Shown: piece after piece, positions 1 through 7,877 of the stretch
Numbering within the stretch: the first letter of the stretch is position 1
Layout: every line of letters starts with the position of its first letter
Source of the DNA: an uncultured Oscillospiraceae bacterium
GTDB taxonomy: Bacteria > Bacillota > Clostridia > Oscillospirales > Oscillospiraceae
NCBI GenBank assembly: GCA_910588975.1
Contig: CAJUSE010000018.1
Span: forward strand, 14,215-35,691
Reading direction: 5' to 3'
Length of the DNA stretch: 21,477 nucleotides
Program-made: the position numbers and the translations under genes
The notes under the pieces: model-generated
What the model saw: only the letters and a program-made list of their open reading frames with translations
The model's database searches: none
Told to the model about the DNA's origin: nothing

Positions 1-1
1 C

Positions 2-310
2 GATGGATTTAGTGAGGTTGAAGTTACTCGGGGAAGTGGAGACCAGGGTGTAGATATTACGGCAGTTAAGGATGGTATTCATTACGCAATTCAATGCAAA
101 TGCTATACATCAGATCTTGGTAATGTACCAGTGCAAGAGGTCTATGCAGGTAAGGCAATATATAAGTGCCAAATTGGAGCTGTCATGACAAATCAATATT
201 TTACCATTGGAGGTATTGAGGCAGCAGTGGCAACAGGTATACTTCTTTGGGATAGAGATAAACTTCAAGAAATGATTAATATTGCAAATCGACAAGAAAC
301 TAAAGATTAA
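2..310 (+). CDS. Mrr-type restriction endonuclease, C-terminal part (5' end outside window)
   Basis: An open frame enters from the left edge and stops with TAA at 308-310, giving the last 102 residues. It shows the Mrr_cat (PF04471) pattern: GSGDQGVDI carries the catalytic Asp, AIQCK is the Q-x-K catalytic pair, and VQEVYAGKAIY, VMTNQYFT and LLWDRDKL follow in the usual order. The family cleaves DNA, often modified DNA, as a restriction or defence enzyme; any N-terminal target-recognition domain lies outside the window. Its codons are AT-rich, unlike every gene to the right, which suggests acquisition by transfer. Which partner genes it works with cannot be seen. Confidence 0.82.
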   Translation, partial: DGFSEVEVTRGSGDQGVDITAVKDGIHYAIQCKCYTSDLGNVPVQEVYAGKAIYKCQIGAVMTNQYFTIGGIEAAVATGILLWDRDKLQEMINIANRQETKD

Positions 311-360
311 GCGGAGCGATGCAAAGTTATTGCCCCGTTTAATCTTTATAAGAGAGATAG

Positions 361-396
361 AAAGAGCGCCCGAGACGGTTGTCCCGGGCGCTCTTT
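361..396. terminator. Bidirectional intrinsic terminator between the Mrr-type gene and the DUF1461 gene
   Basis: A 16-bp stem with one A-C mismatch closes a GGTT tetraloop (left arm 361-376, right arm 381-396). A-rich and T-rich ends border the stem on both sides. It can end transcription from the Mrr-type gene on the plus strand and from the MATE-DUF1461 operon on the minus strand. It also marks the point where base composition changes. Confidence 0.85.
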
Positions 397-406
397 ATTT
401 GCGTAT

Positions 407-1093
407 TTAGGCTTTGTGAAGTTCCTCGTAGACCGTCTTGGGGGTGCGCCAGCGGCGTAGGAGAGCCCAAATCAGGGCCAGCAGGGCCTCGATGGCCAGG
501 GTGAGCTCGGCCACCAGGGCGGCGGTCCGAGCCCAGAAGGCCTCGGGGAGGATGAGAATGATCTCATCCATGCGCCAGTCAAAGACCCAGTTGTCCTTGC
601 CGGGGAAGCAGAGAGTGTGGAAGGCGGTGAACAGGCTCTCAAAGTCCAGCCAGGCCCAGGCACCGAAGATCAGGAACACCCCGGCGGTGACAGCCAGGGC
701 CAGAAGGGGCGGGGAGGGCTGCCGGTGGCCGATGGCGGGAGTGGAGCGGAGCAGCCGCTGGAGCAGCACCAGCAGAAAGAGCGCAGAGAGGGTCAGAGCC
801 AGGAAGTTTAGCAGGAACAGCACCCGACAGTCTGCGAAGTGGGCCATCCCGCTCTCGGAATAGCTCAGCGCCCCGGTGGAAAAGGGGGCACCCTTCACAA
901 GAAAGTCCAGGACGGCGTTGTAGGCATCCAAAATGGTCTCACGGCTCCAGCCGGTGTAGTCCTCCAGTCCCAGGGGGCCGATCTGGAGGGCGTACCAGCC
1001 CCGCCAGAGGATGGGGACGGCCACGGCGGCGGTGAGGGAGAACAGGGCGGTCACAAGGGTCGCCAGGGCGGTTTGCAGCTTACTCTTTTTCAT
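407..1093 (-). CDS. TIGR01906 / DUF1461 family integral membrane protein
   Basis: 228 residues starting with MKKSKLQTA at ATG 1093. A longer frame upstream exists only because it overlaps the MATE gene in another frame. Hydrophobic segments lie at about 8-28, 95-115, 135-155 and 190-212. The family signature FHTLCF...W.FDWRMDEIILILPEAFW starts at residue 158 and matches the conserved H, W, D and P-E-x-F-W positions of DUF1461 (PF07314). The family has no known biochemical role. The start is 11 bases after the MATE stop, so the two genes are probably co-transcribed, and the terminator at 361-396 ends the unit. A role linked to the transporter is only inferred from this spacing. Confidence 0.8.
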   Translation of the reverse strand: MKKSKLQTALATLVTALFSLTAAVAVPILWRGWYALQIGPLGLEDYTGWSRETILDAYNAVLDFLVKGAPFSTGALSYSESGMAHFADCRVLFLLNFLALTLSALFLLVLLQRLLRSTPAIGHRQPSPPLLALAVTAGVFLIFGAWAWLDFESLFTAFHTLCFPGKDNWVFDWRMDEIILILPEAFWARTAALVAELTLAIEALLALIWALLRRWRTPKTVYEELHKA

Positions 1094-1104
1094 GGTGAGA
1101 CTCC

Positions 1105-2478
1105 TTATGCCCGGTTGGCGGCGGTCACGTAGGCCGAGGCTTTGGAGCGGACCCGGTGGCGCAAAAAGAGGAAGCAGGCGGTGTGGCACAGGAAGGTGAT
1201 GGTCCAGCTGATGGGGTAGGAGAGGTAGAGGCACTCCAGGGTGCGGACCGACTGGAACACGGTGGCGATCCATACCAGACGCACGCCGCAGATGCCCACC
1301 ACCGACACGATCATGGGGGCCATGGACCAGCCCAGGCCACGGAGAGAGCCCACCACAATGTCCACCATGCCGTTGAGGAACAGGGGCAGGATGACGTAGA
1401 TCACCCGGATCATGCCCATCTGGATGACATCGGGGTTGGAGGAGTAGATGCCCAGCAGCTGGGGGCCAAAGAGGTAGGCCAGGCCGCTCATGAGAAGGGC
1501 GGAGACCGTGCCCATGAGCATGGTCCAGCCGAATACCTGGTCCACCCGGTCCAGCTTGCCGGCGCCGTAGTTCTGGCTGGTGAAGGTCAGGTTGGCCTGG
1601 TAGAAGGCGTTGATGCCAATGCCCACAAAGCCCTCGATGTTGGCGGCGGCGCCGTTGCCGGACATGACGGTCTGGCCGAAGGAGTTGATGGAGGACTGAA
1701 TGACCACGTTGGACAGGGAGAACACGATGCCCTGGCAGCCGGCAGGCAGGCCCACCCGGACGATGTTGAAGAAGATGGTCTTGTCGATGGCAAGGCGCTT
1801 CCAGTCCAGGTGGAGGGCGCCCTCCTCCTTCATCAGGCACCACAGCACCAGGGCGGCCGAGACCACCTGGGAGATGACGGTGGCAATGGCCACGCCGGCC
1901 ACGCCCATATCAAAAACGATGACTGTGATGAGGTTGAGCACCAGGTTGATGACACCGCCCAGGGACAGGTAGACCATGGGCCGCTGGGTGTCGCCTCCGG
2001 CCCGGAGCAGGGCGGCGCCGAAGTTGTAGGCCAGGCCGGCGGGAGCCCCCAGGAAGTAGATCTTCAGATAGAGGGTGGACAGGTCCATGACCTCGGCGGG
2101 GGAGCCCATGAGCTCCAGCAGAGGCCGGGAGAGGAACAGGCCCAGCAGGGCCAGCAGGACGCCCCCCACAAGGCTTGTGAGGATGGAGGTGTGGACCACC
2201 CGCTCTGTCCGGTCCCGGTCCCCGTGGCCCATGGCCTGGGCCACCACCACATTGGTGCCCACTGAGAGGCCCATGAACACGTTGATGAGCAGGCTGGCCA
2301 GCGAGCCGGTGGAGGTGACGGCGGCCAGAGAGGCATCGCCGGCAAAGCGGCCCACCACAATGATATCCACCGAGTTGAAGGCCAGCTGGAGCATGCTGGA
2401 GATCATCAGGGGAATGGCGAAGGTGAACAGCTTGGGGCACAGAGGCCCGTTGAGCATATCGATCTCGTGTCGTTTCAT
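1105..2478 (-). CDS. MATE family multidrug/Na+ (H+) antiporter, copy A
   Basis: 457 residues, the usual length for 12-helix MATE transporters (MatE domains roughly 15-175 and 240-400). Typical features are IPLMISSMLQLAFNSVDI in helix 1, VGRFAGDASLAAV after it, ALLRAGGDTQRP, and QNYGAGKLDRVDQVFGW in the second half. The family exports cationic drugs and metabolites across the cytoplasmic membrane in exchange for Na+ or H+; the substrate here is unknown. The ATG at 2478 was chosen because AGAGGT lies 9 bases upstream and MKRHEIDMLNGPL matches the start of the neighbouring paralogue. The gene has its own promoter (2553-2581) and a leader holding a hairpin with a C10 tract. The DUF1461 gene follows 11 bases downstream. 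Confidence 0.93.
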   Translation of the reverse strand: MKRHEIDMLNGPLCPKLFTFAIPLMISSMLQLAFNSVDIIVVGRFAGDASLAAVTSTGSLASLLINVFMGLSVGTNVVVAQAMGHGDRDRTERVVHTSILTSLVGGVLLALLGLFLSRPLLELMGSPAEVMDLSTLYLKIYFLGAPAGLAYNFGAALLRAGGDTQRPMVYLSLGGVINLVLNLITVIVFDMGVAGVAIATVISQVVSAALVLWCLMKEEGALHLDWKRLAIDKTIFFNIVRVGLPAGCQGIVFSLSNVVIQSSINSFGQTVMSGNGAAANIEGFVGIGINAFYQANLTFTSQNYGAGKLDRVDQVFGWTMLMGTVSALLMSGLAYLFGPQLLGIYSSNPDVIQMGMIRVIYVILPLFLNGMVDIVVGSLRGLGWSMAPMIVSVVGICGVRLVWIATVFQSVRTLECLYLSYPISWTITFLCHTACFLFLRHRVRSKASAYVTAANRA

Positions 2479-2510
2479 GTCAGTGATACCTCTTTTTCCT
2501 TGGGAGATCC

Positions 2511-2540
2511 TGCACCCTGCGGGGGGGGGGACGCAGGGCG
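2511..2540 (-). promoter_or_regulatory. Leader hairpin with a C10 homopolymer loop, upstream of MATE copy A
   Basis: On the minus strand CCCTGC pairs with GCAGGG around a loop that contains ten consecutive C (G10 at 2521-2530 on the plus strand). It lies between the promoter's expected start near 2546 and the ribosome site near 2489. Hairpin plus slippage-prone tract could affect mRNA folding or length; the function is inferred. Confidence 0.5.
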
Positions 2541-2552
2541 GTAACTCAAGGT

Positions 2553-2581
2553 AACATACCATCTTTCCCCTTGGATTTCAA
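2553..2581 (-). promoter_or_regulatory. SigA-type promoter for MATE copy A and DUF1461
   Basis: On the minus strand TTGAAA (2576-2581), a 17-base spacer, then TATGTT (2553-2558). The predicted leader is about 68 nt. A GGTAAC direct repeat (2540-2545 and 2550-2555) overlaps the -10 and start region and could be a regulator site; that part is tentative. Confidence 0.65.
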
Positions 2582-2641
2582 GACCTTTTTGCCTATTTTC
2601 GACTGTTATTTTTATGACGAGCAATGGAAGGGAAAAGAGCA

Positions 2642-2675
2642 CAAAAAACCACCTCTCCCGGCCGGGAGAGGTGGT
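2642..2675 (-). terminator. Intrinsic terminator after MATE copy B
   Basis: A perfect 14-bp inverted repeat (2648-2675) is followed on the minus strand by a run of six T (2642-2647). It lies 15 bases past the stop of MATE copy B and separates the two transporter transcription units. Confidence 0.88.
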
Positions 2676-2690
2676 GAAAAAGCCCACTGT

Positions 2691-4073
2691 TCAGATCTGG
2701 GCTGCCTGGGCGGCCAGATGGTCCCGGTGCTGCTTCCACAGCTTCTTGCGGTAGTAGAGGAAGCACAGGATGTGGATAAGGGCAGTGATGATCCAGCTGA
2801 TGGGGTAGGACAGGAACAGGCACTGGGGGGTGTGGTTATGCTGGAAGATGGTGGCGATCCAGCCCAGCCGGACTCCGCAGACACCCAGAATGGACACCAC
2901 CATGGGGGCCACCGACCAGCCCAGGCCCCGGAGGGCACCCACCATTACGTCCATGATGCCGCACAGGAAGTAGGGCAGGCCCACATAGGCCATACGCACC
3001 ATGCCCGAGGCAATGACCTCCGGGTTGGAGGAGTAGATGGAGAGCAGCTGGGGGCCAAAGAGATAGGCCAGCCCGCCCAGGCCCACGCCGGTGACACAGC
3101 CAAAGACCTGGCACCAAATGACTGTCTGGTCCACCCGGTCCAGCTTGCCAGCGCCGTAGTTCTGGCCAGTGAAGGTGAGGCAGGTCTGGTAGAAGGCGTT
3201 CATGCCCACATAGACAAAGCCCTCTACGTTGGCGCTGGCGCCGCTGCCGGCCATGACGATGTCCCCGAAGGAGTTCACCGAGGACTGAATGACCACGTTG
3301 GAGATGGAGAACACGATGCCCTGGAACCCGGCGGGCAGGCCGATCTGGACGATGCTCTTCAGGGCGCTGCCGTCCAGCCGCAGAGACTTCAGCTCCAGGT
3401 GGAGGGGGCCTTCCTCCTTCATCAGGCAGCGCAGCACCAAAAGGGCGGAGATGCACTGGGAGATGACGGTGGCGATGGCCACGCCGGCCACATCCAGATG
3501 AAAGACGATGACCAGGATCAGGTTAAGGATCACGTTGACCACGCCGGCCACCGAGAGGAAGGCCAGGGGCCGCTGGGTGTCCCCGCCCGCCCGGAGCAGG
3601 GCCGAGCCGAAGTTGTAGGCCAGGGAGGCGGGCATACCCAGGAAGTAAATTTTCAAATAGAGGGCGGACAGGTCAATGACATTCTCCGGCGAGGACATGA
3701 GCTCCAGCAGGGGCCGGGCGAAGAAAAAGCCCACCACAGCCAGAATGACGCCGCCGATGAGACTGAGGAGAATGGAGGTGTGGACGGTCTTTTCCGTCCG
3801 CTCGGGGTGACCGTGGCCGATGGCGTGGGCCACGGTGACGTTGGCGCCGATGGACAGGCCCATGAATAGGTTGACCAGCAGGTTGACCAGAGAACCGGTG
3901 GAGGTGACGGCGGCCAGAGAGGCGTCCCCGGCGAAGCGGCCCACCACAATGATGTCAGCGGCGTTAAAAAGCAGCTGGAGGATGCTGGAGAGCATCAGGG
4001 GGAAGGCGAAGCGGAGCAGCTTGGGGGGCAGGGGCCCGTTGAGCATGTCGATCTCGTGGGAGCGGGAAGCCAT
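2691..4073 (-). CDS. MATE family multidrug/Na+ (H+) antiporter, copy B
   Basis: 460 residues, full length for the MATE family, with the same landmarks as its neighbour: FPLMLSSILQLLFNAADI, VGRFAGDASLAAV, ALLRAGGDTQRP, QNYGAGKLDRVDQ and RGLGWSVAPM. It aligns with copy A from end to end without gaps of note, most positions being identical by eye, so the pair is a tandem duplication. The ATG at 4073 has AGAGGT about 8 bases upstream. It has its own promoter (4135-4163) and a leader hairpin (4102-4122), and ends at a strong terminator, so it forms a separate unit from copy A. Substrate unknown; divergence in the last helices could reflect different specificity. Confidence 0.93.
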   Translation of the reverse strand: MASRSHEIDMLNGPLPPKLLRFAFPLMLSSILQLLFNAADIIVVGRFAGDASLAAVTSTGSLVNLLVNLFMGLSIGANVTVAHAIGHGHPERTEKTVHTSILLSLIGGVILAVVGFFFARPLLELMSSPENVIDLSALYLKIYFLGMPASLAYNFGSALLRAGGDTQRPLAFLSVAGVVNVILNLILVIVFHLDVAGVAIATVISQCISALLVLRCLMKEEGPLHLELKSLRLDGSALKSIVQIGLPAGFQGIVFSISNVVIQSSVNSFGDIVMAGSGASANVEGFVYVGMNAFYQTCLTFTGQNYGAGKLDRVDQTVIWCQVFGCVTGVGLGGLAYLFGPQLLSIYSSNPEVIASGMVRMAYVGLPYFLCGIMDVMVGALRGLGWSVAPMVVSILGVCGVRLGWIATIFQHNHTPQCLFLSYPISWIITALIHILCFLYYRKKLWKQHRDHLAAQAAQI

Positions 4074-4101
4074 AGCAGGAAACCTCTTTTCTTTTTACCT
4101 C

Positions 4102-4122
4102 TGCCTTTGCCAGGCAAAGGCA
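4102..4122 (-). promoter_or_regulatory. Perfect 10-bp inverted repeat in the MATE copy B leader
   Basis: TGCCTTTGCC (4102-4111) and GGCAAAGGCA (4113-4122) are exact reverse complements around a single A. The repeat falls downstream of the predicted transcription start and before the ribosome site. It could act as an operator or as an RNA hairpin; the sequence alone does not decide. Confidence 0.5.
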
Positions 4123-4134
4123 TCCATAAGGCGT

Positions 4135-4163
4135 AAGATAACACTTTCCGGCGGCCTTGGCAA
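4135..4163 (-). promoter_or_regulatory. SigA-type promoter for MATE copy B
   Basis: On the minus strand TTGCCA (4158-4163), a 17-base spacer, then TATCTT (4135-4140). It fires away from smc. Confidence 0.6.
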
Positions 4164-4222
4164 GAGGAAAATGAAACTTTTTTTCTCCGGCGTCATTCTT
4201 TCATTCTTTTCCTGAAAAGCGT

Positions 4223-4251
4223 TTGCATTTTGGGGCGGAAATTGGTATAAT
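4223..4251 (+). promoter_or_regulatory. SigA-type promoter for the smc operon
   Basis: TTGCAT (4223-4228), a 17-base spacer, and a perfect TATAAT (4246-4251). Transcription would start near 4258, giving a leader of about 47 nt that carries a TATGCCCCT direct repeat (4265-4273, 4277-4285) and the ribosome site GAGGTGA (4292-4298). Confidence 0.85.
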
Positions 4252-4304
4252 AAACTACTTAGACTATGCCCCTTTATATGCCCCTATGAGTGAGGTGAGG
4301 CGCT

Positions 4305-7300
4305 ACGTATCTGAAAGCATTGGAAGTCCAAGGCTTTAAGTCTTTCCCGGACAAGACCGTGCTGTCCTTTGGTGAGGACATCACCGCCATCGTCGGCCCC
4401 AACGGGTCGGGAAAATCCAATATCTCTGACGCCATCCGCTGGGTCATGGGGGAGCAGTCCACCCGGGCCCTGCGGGGAGGCAAGATGGAGGACGTTATCT
4501 TCGGCGGCACCGCCAAGCGCAAGCAGGTGGGCTTTGCCGAGGTCTCCCTTGTGCTGGACAACACCGAGCACATCTTCCCCCAGATGGAGGAGAGCGAGGT
4601 CATGGTCACCCGGCGGTACTACCGCTCGGGAGAGAGCGAATACTACATCAACCGCCGCTCGGTGCGTCTGAAGGACGTGAACGAGCTGTTTATGGATACC
4701 GGCCTGGGCCGGGAGGGCTACTCCATCATCGGCCAGGGTAAGATCGATGAGATCCTGTCGGTGAAATCCGCCGACCGGCGGGAGATCTTCGAGGAGGCCG
4801 CCGGCATCTCCCGCTACCGCCACCGCAAGGAGGAGGCCGAGCGGAGACTGGAAAAAACCGAGGAGAACCTGGTACGGGTCAACGATAAAATTGACGAGCT
4901 GGAGCTTCAGGTGGAGCCGTTGCGCATCGCCTCGGAGAAGGCCAAGAAGTTCCTCATCCTCCGGGACGAGCTGCGGGGGCTGGAGATCTCTCTGTGGCTG
5001 GAGCAGCTGGAGAACATCCGCACTGGGGCCATCAAGGTCAAGACCGACTACGAAAACGCCCTGCGGGAAAAGACTGCCATCCAGCAGGAGGTGGAGCGGC
5101 TCTACGCCCAGGCCGAGGCCATCGGGGAGAAGATGCGGGCCAAGGAGACCGAGGCCGAGGACATCCGCTTCCGCATGATGAGCCGTCAGGCCGATGCCAA
5201 CGAGTGCGAGAACGCCATCGCCGTGCTGAAGGCCAACATTCAGAATAACATCTCCAACACCGATCAGCTCAAGCGAGAGCTGGAGGCCCAGGAGGGCCGG
5301 GCGGGCTCCATCGCCGGCCAGATCGAGGCCCGGCAGCAGCGGCTGGAGGAAATTCAGGCCGAGCTGGAGCGGCTGGAGGGGGAGTTGAGCGCCAAGCAGG
5401 CCCAGGCCGATGAGCTGGGCCGCAGCGCCGGCACCCTGGCCAGCGAGATGGAGGCCCTGCGGCAGAAGGAGCAGATGGAGACCGCTTCGGCCTCCGAGGC
5501 CCGAGCCCTGCTCTCTGCCCTGGCCGCCGCCGCCCAGGAGGTGCTGGACCGGGACAACAGTCTGCGCCAGGACCTGGCCGCCGGCGAGGAGAAGCTGGAG
5601 CAGGCCCGCACCGAGTGTAAGGCCGCCGAAAAGGAACTGGAGGAGGCCCGGGAGGACCGGGACTCCATTAAGAATATCATCAGCGGCTACGCCATGCGGC
5701 TGTCGAGCCGGAACAGCAAGCTCCAGACCGTGGAGGAGCGCCACCGCAAGCTGGAGATGGACCTGGGGACCATCCAGGGCCGGATCAAAATGCTGGAGGA
5801 GATGGAGAAGGTCTATGAGGGCTACTCCAAGGCGGTGAAGCTGGTCATGGGGGAGCGGCAGCGGGGCCAGCTCAAGGGCATTTTGGGCCCTGTGGCCGAG
5901 CTGCTGCGGGTGGAGAGCAAGTACACCGTGGCCATCGAGACCGCCCTTGGCTCTGCCATGCAGGACATCGTGGTCGAGCGGGAGGAGGACGGCAAGGCCG
6001 CCATCCAGTACCTGAAGCGGCGGGATGGGGGCCGGTGTACCTTCCTGCCCCTCAACGCCATCGAGCCCGCCGAGTTTAAGGAGACGGGGGTCATTGACGA
6101 GCCCGGCTTTGTGGGGCTGGGCGACGAGCTCATCACCTGTGAGAAAAAATACGAGAAGATCTTTTCCTCCCTGCTGGGGCGGACCGTTATCGCCGAGGAT
6201 ATGGACGTGGCCATCGCCATGGCCCGGAAATACCGCCACCGGCTGAAGATCGTCACTCTGGACGGCCAGGTGCTCAACCCCGGCGGTTCCATGACCGGCG
6301 GCTCGGCCTCCCGGACGGCGGGCATTCTGTCCCGCCAGGGGGAGCTGGAGCGGCTGCGGGAGCAGGAGGGGGACCTGAACGGCAAGCTGGCGGAGACCGG
6401 CAAGGAGCTGGAGGAGGCCCGGCGGGAGGTCACCGCTGCCCAGTACGAGATGGACACCGCCCAGGCCCAGCAGCGACAGCACGAGGACGACATTTTGAAG
6501 CTGGAGGAGCGGGTGGCCCACCTGCGCACCGCCCTGAGCGAGCAGGAGGGACAGCAGGAGAGCCTGCGGACGGAACTGGAGCAGCTCTCCCAGCGCTCCC
6601 AGCGCACCGAGGAGGACACCGCCGCCGCCCGGCGGCGCATTGAGGAGCTGGAGGGCTCGGCCGCCGCTCTGCGGGCCGAGGCCGAGGCTAAGGAGAAGGG
6701 CCAGAGCGACCTGCAGGAGCGCAGCCAGGGCATCAGCGCCGAGATGGCCGCCCTCCGGGCGCAAAAGGCCGCCCTGGAGGCCGAGGACCTGGCATCCCGC
6801 CAGTCCCTTCGGGAGCTGGAGGACCTGCGCCGGGACGTGGTGGGGGACCGGGAGGACCGGTCTCGCCGCATCGAGGAGCTCCAGGGCCAGAACCAGTTAT
6901 TGGAGAAGCAGATCGCCGAGAAGGAGGCCCAGCTTCAGGCCATCAAGGCGGGGACCGAGTCGGCCCAGGCCGACATCAAGCGGCTCAACGAGGAGCGCCT
7001 TGCTCTGGAGGGGGAGCGCACCCAGGCCGACCGGGCCAGCCGGGAGAAGAATAACGAGCTGCTCAACATGGAGCGGGAGGTCTCCCGCCTGGAGCAGCGC
7101 AAGTCGGCCGCCGAGATGGAGGAGCAGCAGATCCTGGAAAAGCTTTGGGACACCTACGAGCTCACCCACGAAGCCGCCCGGGCCCAGCGGGTGGAGCTGG
7201 AGAGCGTGGCCAAGGCCCAGCGGCGGGTGGCCGAGCTGAAAAAGGCCATCTCGGGCCTGGGCAACATCAACCTGGATGCCATCGAGGAATTCCAGCGGGT

Positions 7301-7877
7301 CAATGAGCGCTACACCTACTTCATCGACCAGCGGGACGATGTGCGCAAGGCCAAGGCCGGCCTGGAGCAGATCATCGGCGAGGTCACCGGGGAGATGGAG
7401 CGCATCTTCGGCGAGCAGTTCACCAAAATCAACGAGGCCTTCCAACAGACCTTCCTGGAGCTCTTTGGCGGCGGCAAGGCCACTCTGGAGCTGGAGGACC
7501 CGGACGATATTCTGAACTGCGGCATTGAGATCAAGGTCCAGCCCCCGGGCAAGACGCTGAAGATCATTACTCTGCTCTCGGGCGGCGAGAAGGCCTTTGT
7601 GGCCATCGCCCTCTACTTCGCCATTCTGAAGGTCCGGCCCACCCCCTTCGTGGTCATGGACGAGATCGAGGCCGCCCTGGACGATGCCAACGTGGCCCGG
7701 TTTGCCCACTATATGCGCCTGATGGCCGACAAGACCCAGTTCATCGTCATCACTCACCGCCGGGGCACCATGGAGGAGGCCGACGTGCTCTATGGCGTCA
7801 CCATGCAGGAGCAGGGGGTCACAAGGGTGCTGACCATCAACCTCAATGACGTGGAAAAAGAGCTGAATATCAAATGA
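4305..7877 (+). CDS. smc: Chromosome segregation/condensation ATPase SMC
   Basis: About 1190 residues, the normal length for bacterial SMC. Order: N-terminal ATPase half with Walker A GPNGSGKSN (31-39), coiled coil rich in E/K/R/L/Q, hinge (about 505-680, with NPGGSMTGGSAS at its end), second coiled coil, and C-terminal ATPase half with signature LSGGEK (1091-1096) and Walker B FVVMDE (1115-1120). With ScpA and ScpB (not in this window) it forms the condensin that folds and separates chromosomes. The start is uncertain. No ATG or GTG lies between the in-frame stop at 4296-4298 and the conserved region. TTG at 4320 is 24 bases from the ribosome site and would delete the YLKAL strand found in relatives. 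ACG at 4305 fits both the family alignment and the spacing (9 bases). The 3' end overlaps the next gene by ATGA. Confidence 0.97.
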   Translation, partial: TYLKALEVQGFKSFPDKTVLSFGEDITAIVGPNGSGKSNISDAIRWVMGEQSTRALRGGKMEDVIFGGTAKRKQVGFAEVSLVLDNTEHIFPQMEESEVMVTRRYYRSGESEYYINRRSVRLKDVNELFMDTGLGREGYSIIGQGKIDEILSVKSADRREIFEEAAGISRYRHRKEEAERRLEKTEENLVRVNDKIDELELQVEPLRIASEKAKKFLILRDELRGLEISLWLEQLENIRTGAIKVKTDYENALREKTAIQQEVERLYAQAEAIGEKMRAKETEAEDIRFRMMSRQADANECENAIAVLKANIQNNISNTDQLKRELEAQEGRAGSIAGQIEARQQRLEEIQAELERLEGELSAKQAQADELGRSAGTLASEMEALRQKEQMETASASEARALLSALAAAAQEVLDRDNSLRQDLAAGEEKLEQARTECKAAEKELEEAREDRDSIKNIISGYAMRLSSRNSKLQTVEERHRKLEMDLGTIQGRIKMLEEMEKVYEGYSKAVKLVMGERQRGQLKGILGPVAELLRVESKYTVAIETALGSAMQDIVVEREEDGKAAIQYLKRRDGGRCTFLPLNAIEPAEFKETGVIDEPGFVGLGDELITCEKKYEKIFSSLLGRTVIAEDMDVAIAMARKYRHRLKIVTLDGQVLNPGGSMTGGSASRTAGILSRQGELERLREQEGDLNGKLAETGKELEEARREVTAAQYEMDTAQAQQRQHEDDILKLEERVAHLRTALSEQEGQQESLRTELEQLSQRSQRTEEDTAAARRRIEELEGSAAALRAEAEAKEKGQSDLQERSQGISAEMAALRAQKAALEAEDLASRQSLRELEDLRRDVVGDREDRSRRIEELQGQNQLLEKQIAEKEAQLQAIKAGTESAQADIKRLNEERLALEGERTQADRASREKNNELLNMEREVSRLEQRKSAAEMEEQQILEKLWDTYELTHEAARAQRVELESVAKAQRRVAELKKAISGLGNINLDAIEEFQRVNERYTYFIDQRDDVRKAKAGLEQIIGEVTGEMERIFGEQFTKINEAFQQTFLELFGGGKATLELEDPDDILNCGIEIKVQPPGKTLKIITLLSGGEKAFVAIALYFAILKVRPTPFVVMDEIEAALDDANVARFAHYMRLMADKTQFIVITHRRGTMEEADVLYGVTMQEQGVTRVLTINLNDVEKELNIK

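Noticed and set aside
110..295. 61-codon minus-strand frame opposite the Mrr-type gene
   Set aside because: Lies wholly within the plus-strand nuclease gene and shows no recognisable features.
1093..1843. N-terminal extension of the DUF1461 frame (start at 1843)
   Set aside because: The extension overlaps the MATE gene in another frame and is Pro/His/Arg-rich; the true start is MKKSKLQTA at 1093.
1156..3869. Two long plus-strand frames opposite the MATE genes
   Set aside because: Gly/His/Asp/Gln-rich repetitive translations that look alike only because the MATE genes are paralogues; no coding features.
4284..6764. 826-codon open frame antisense to smc
   Set aside because: Leu/Gly/Gln/His/Pro-rich shadow of GC-rich coiled-coil codons; no domain, no ribosome site, and smc in the other strand is certain.
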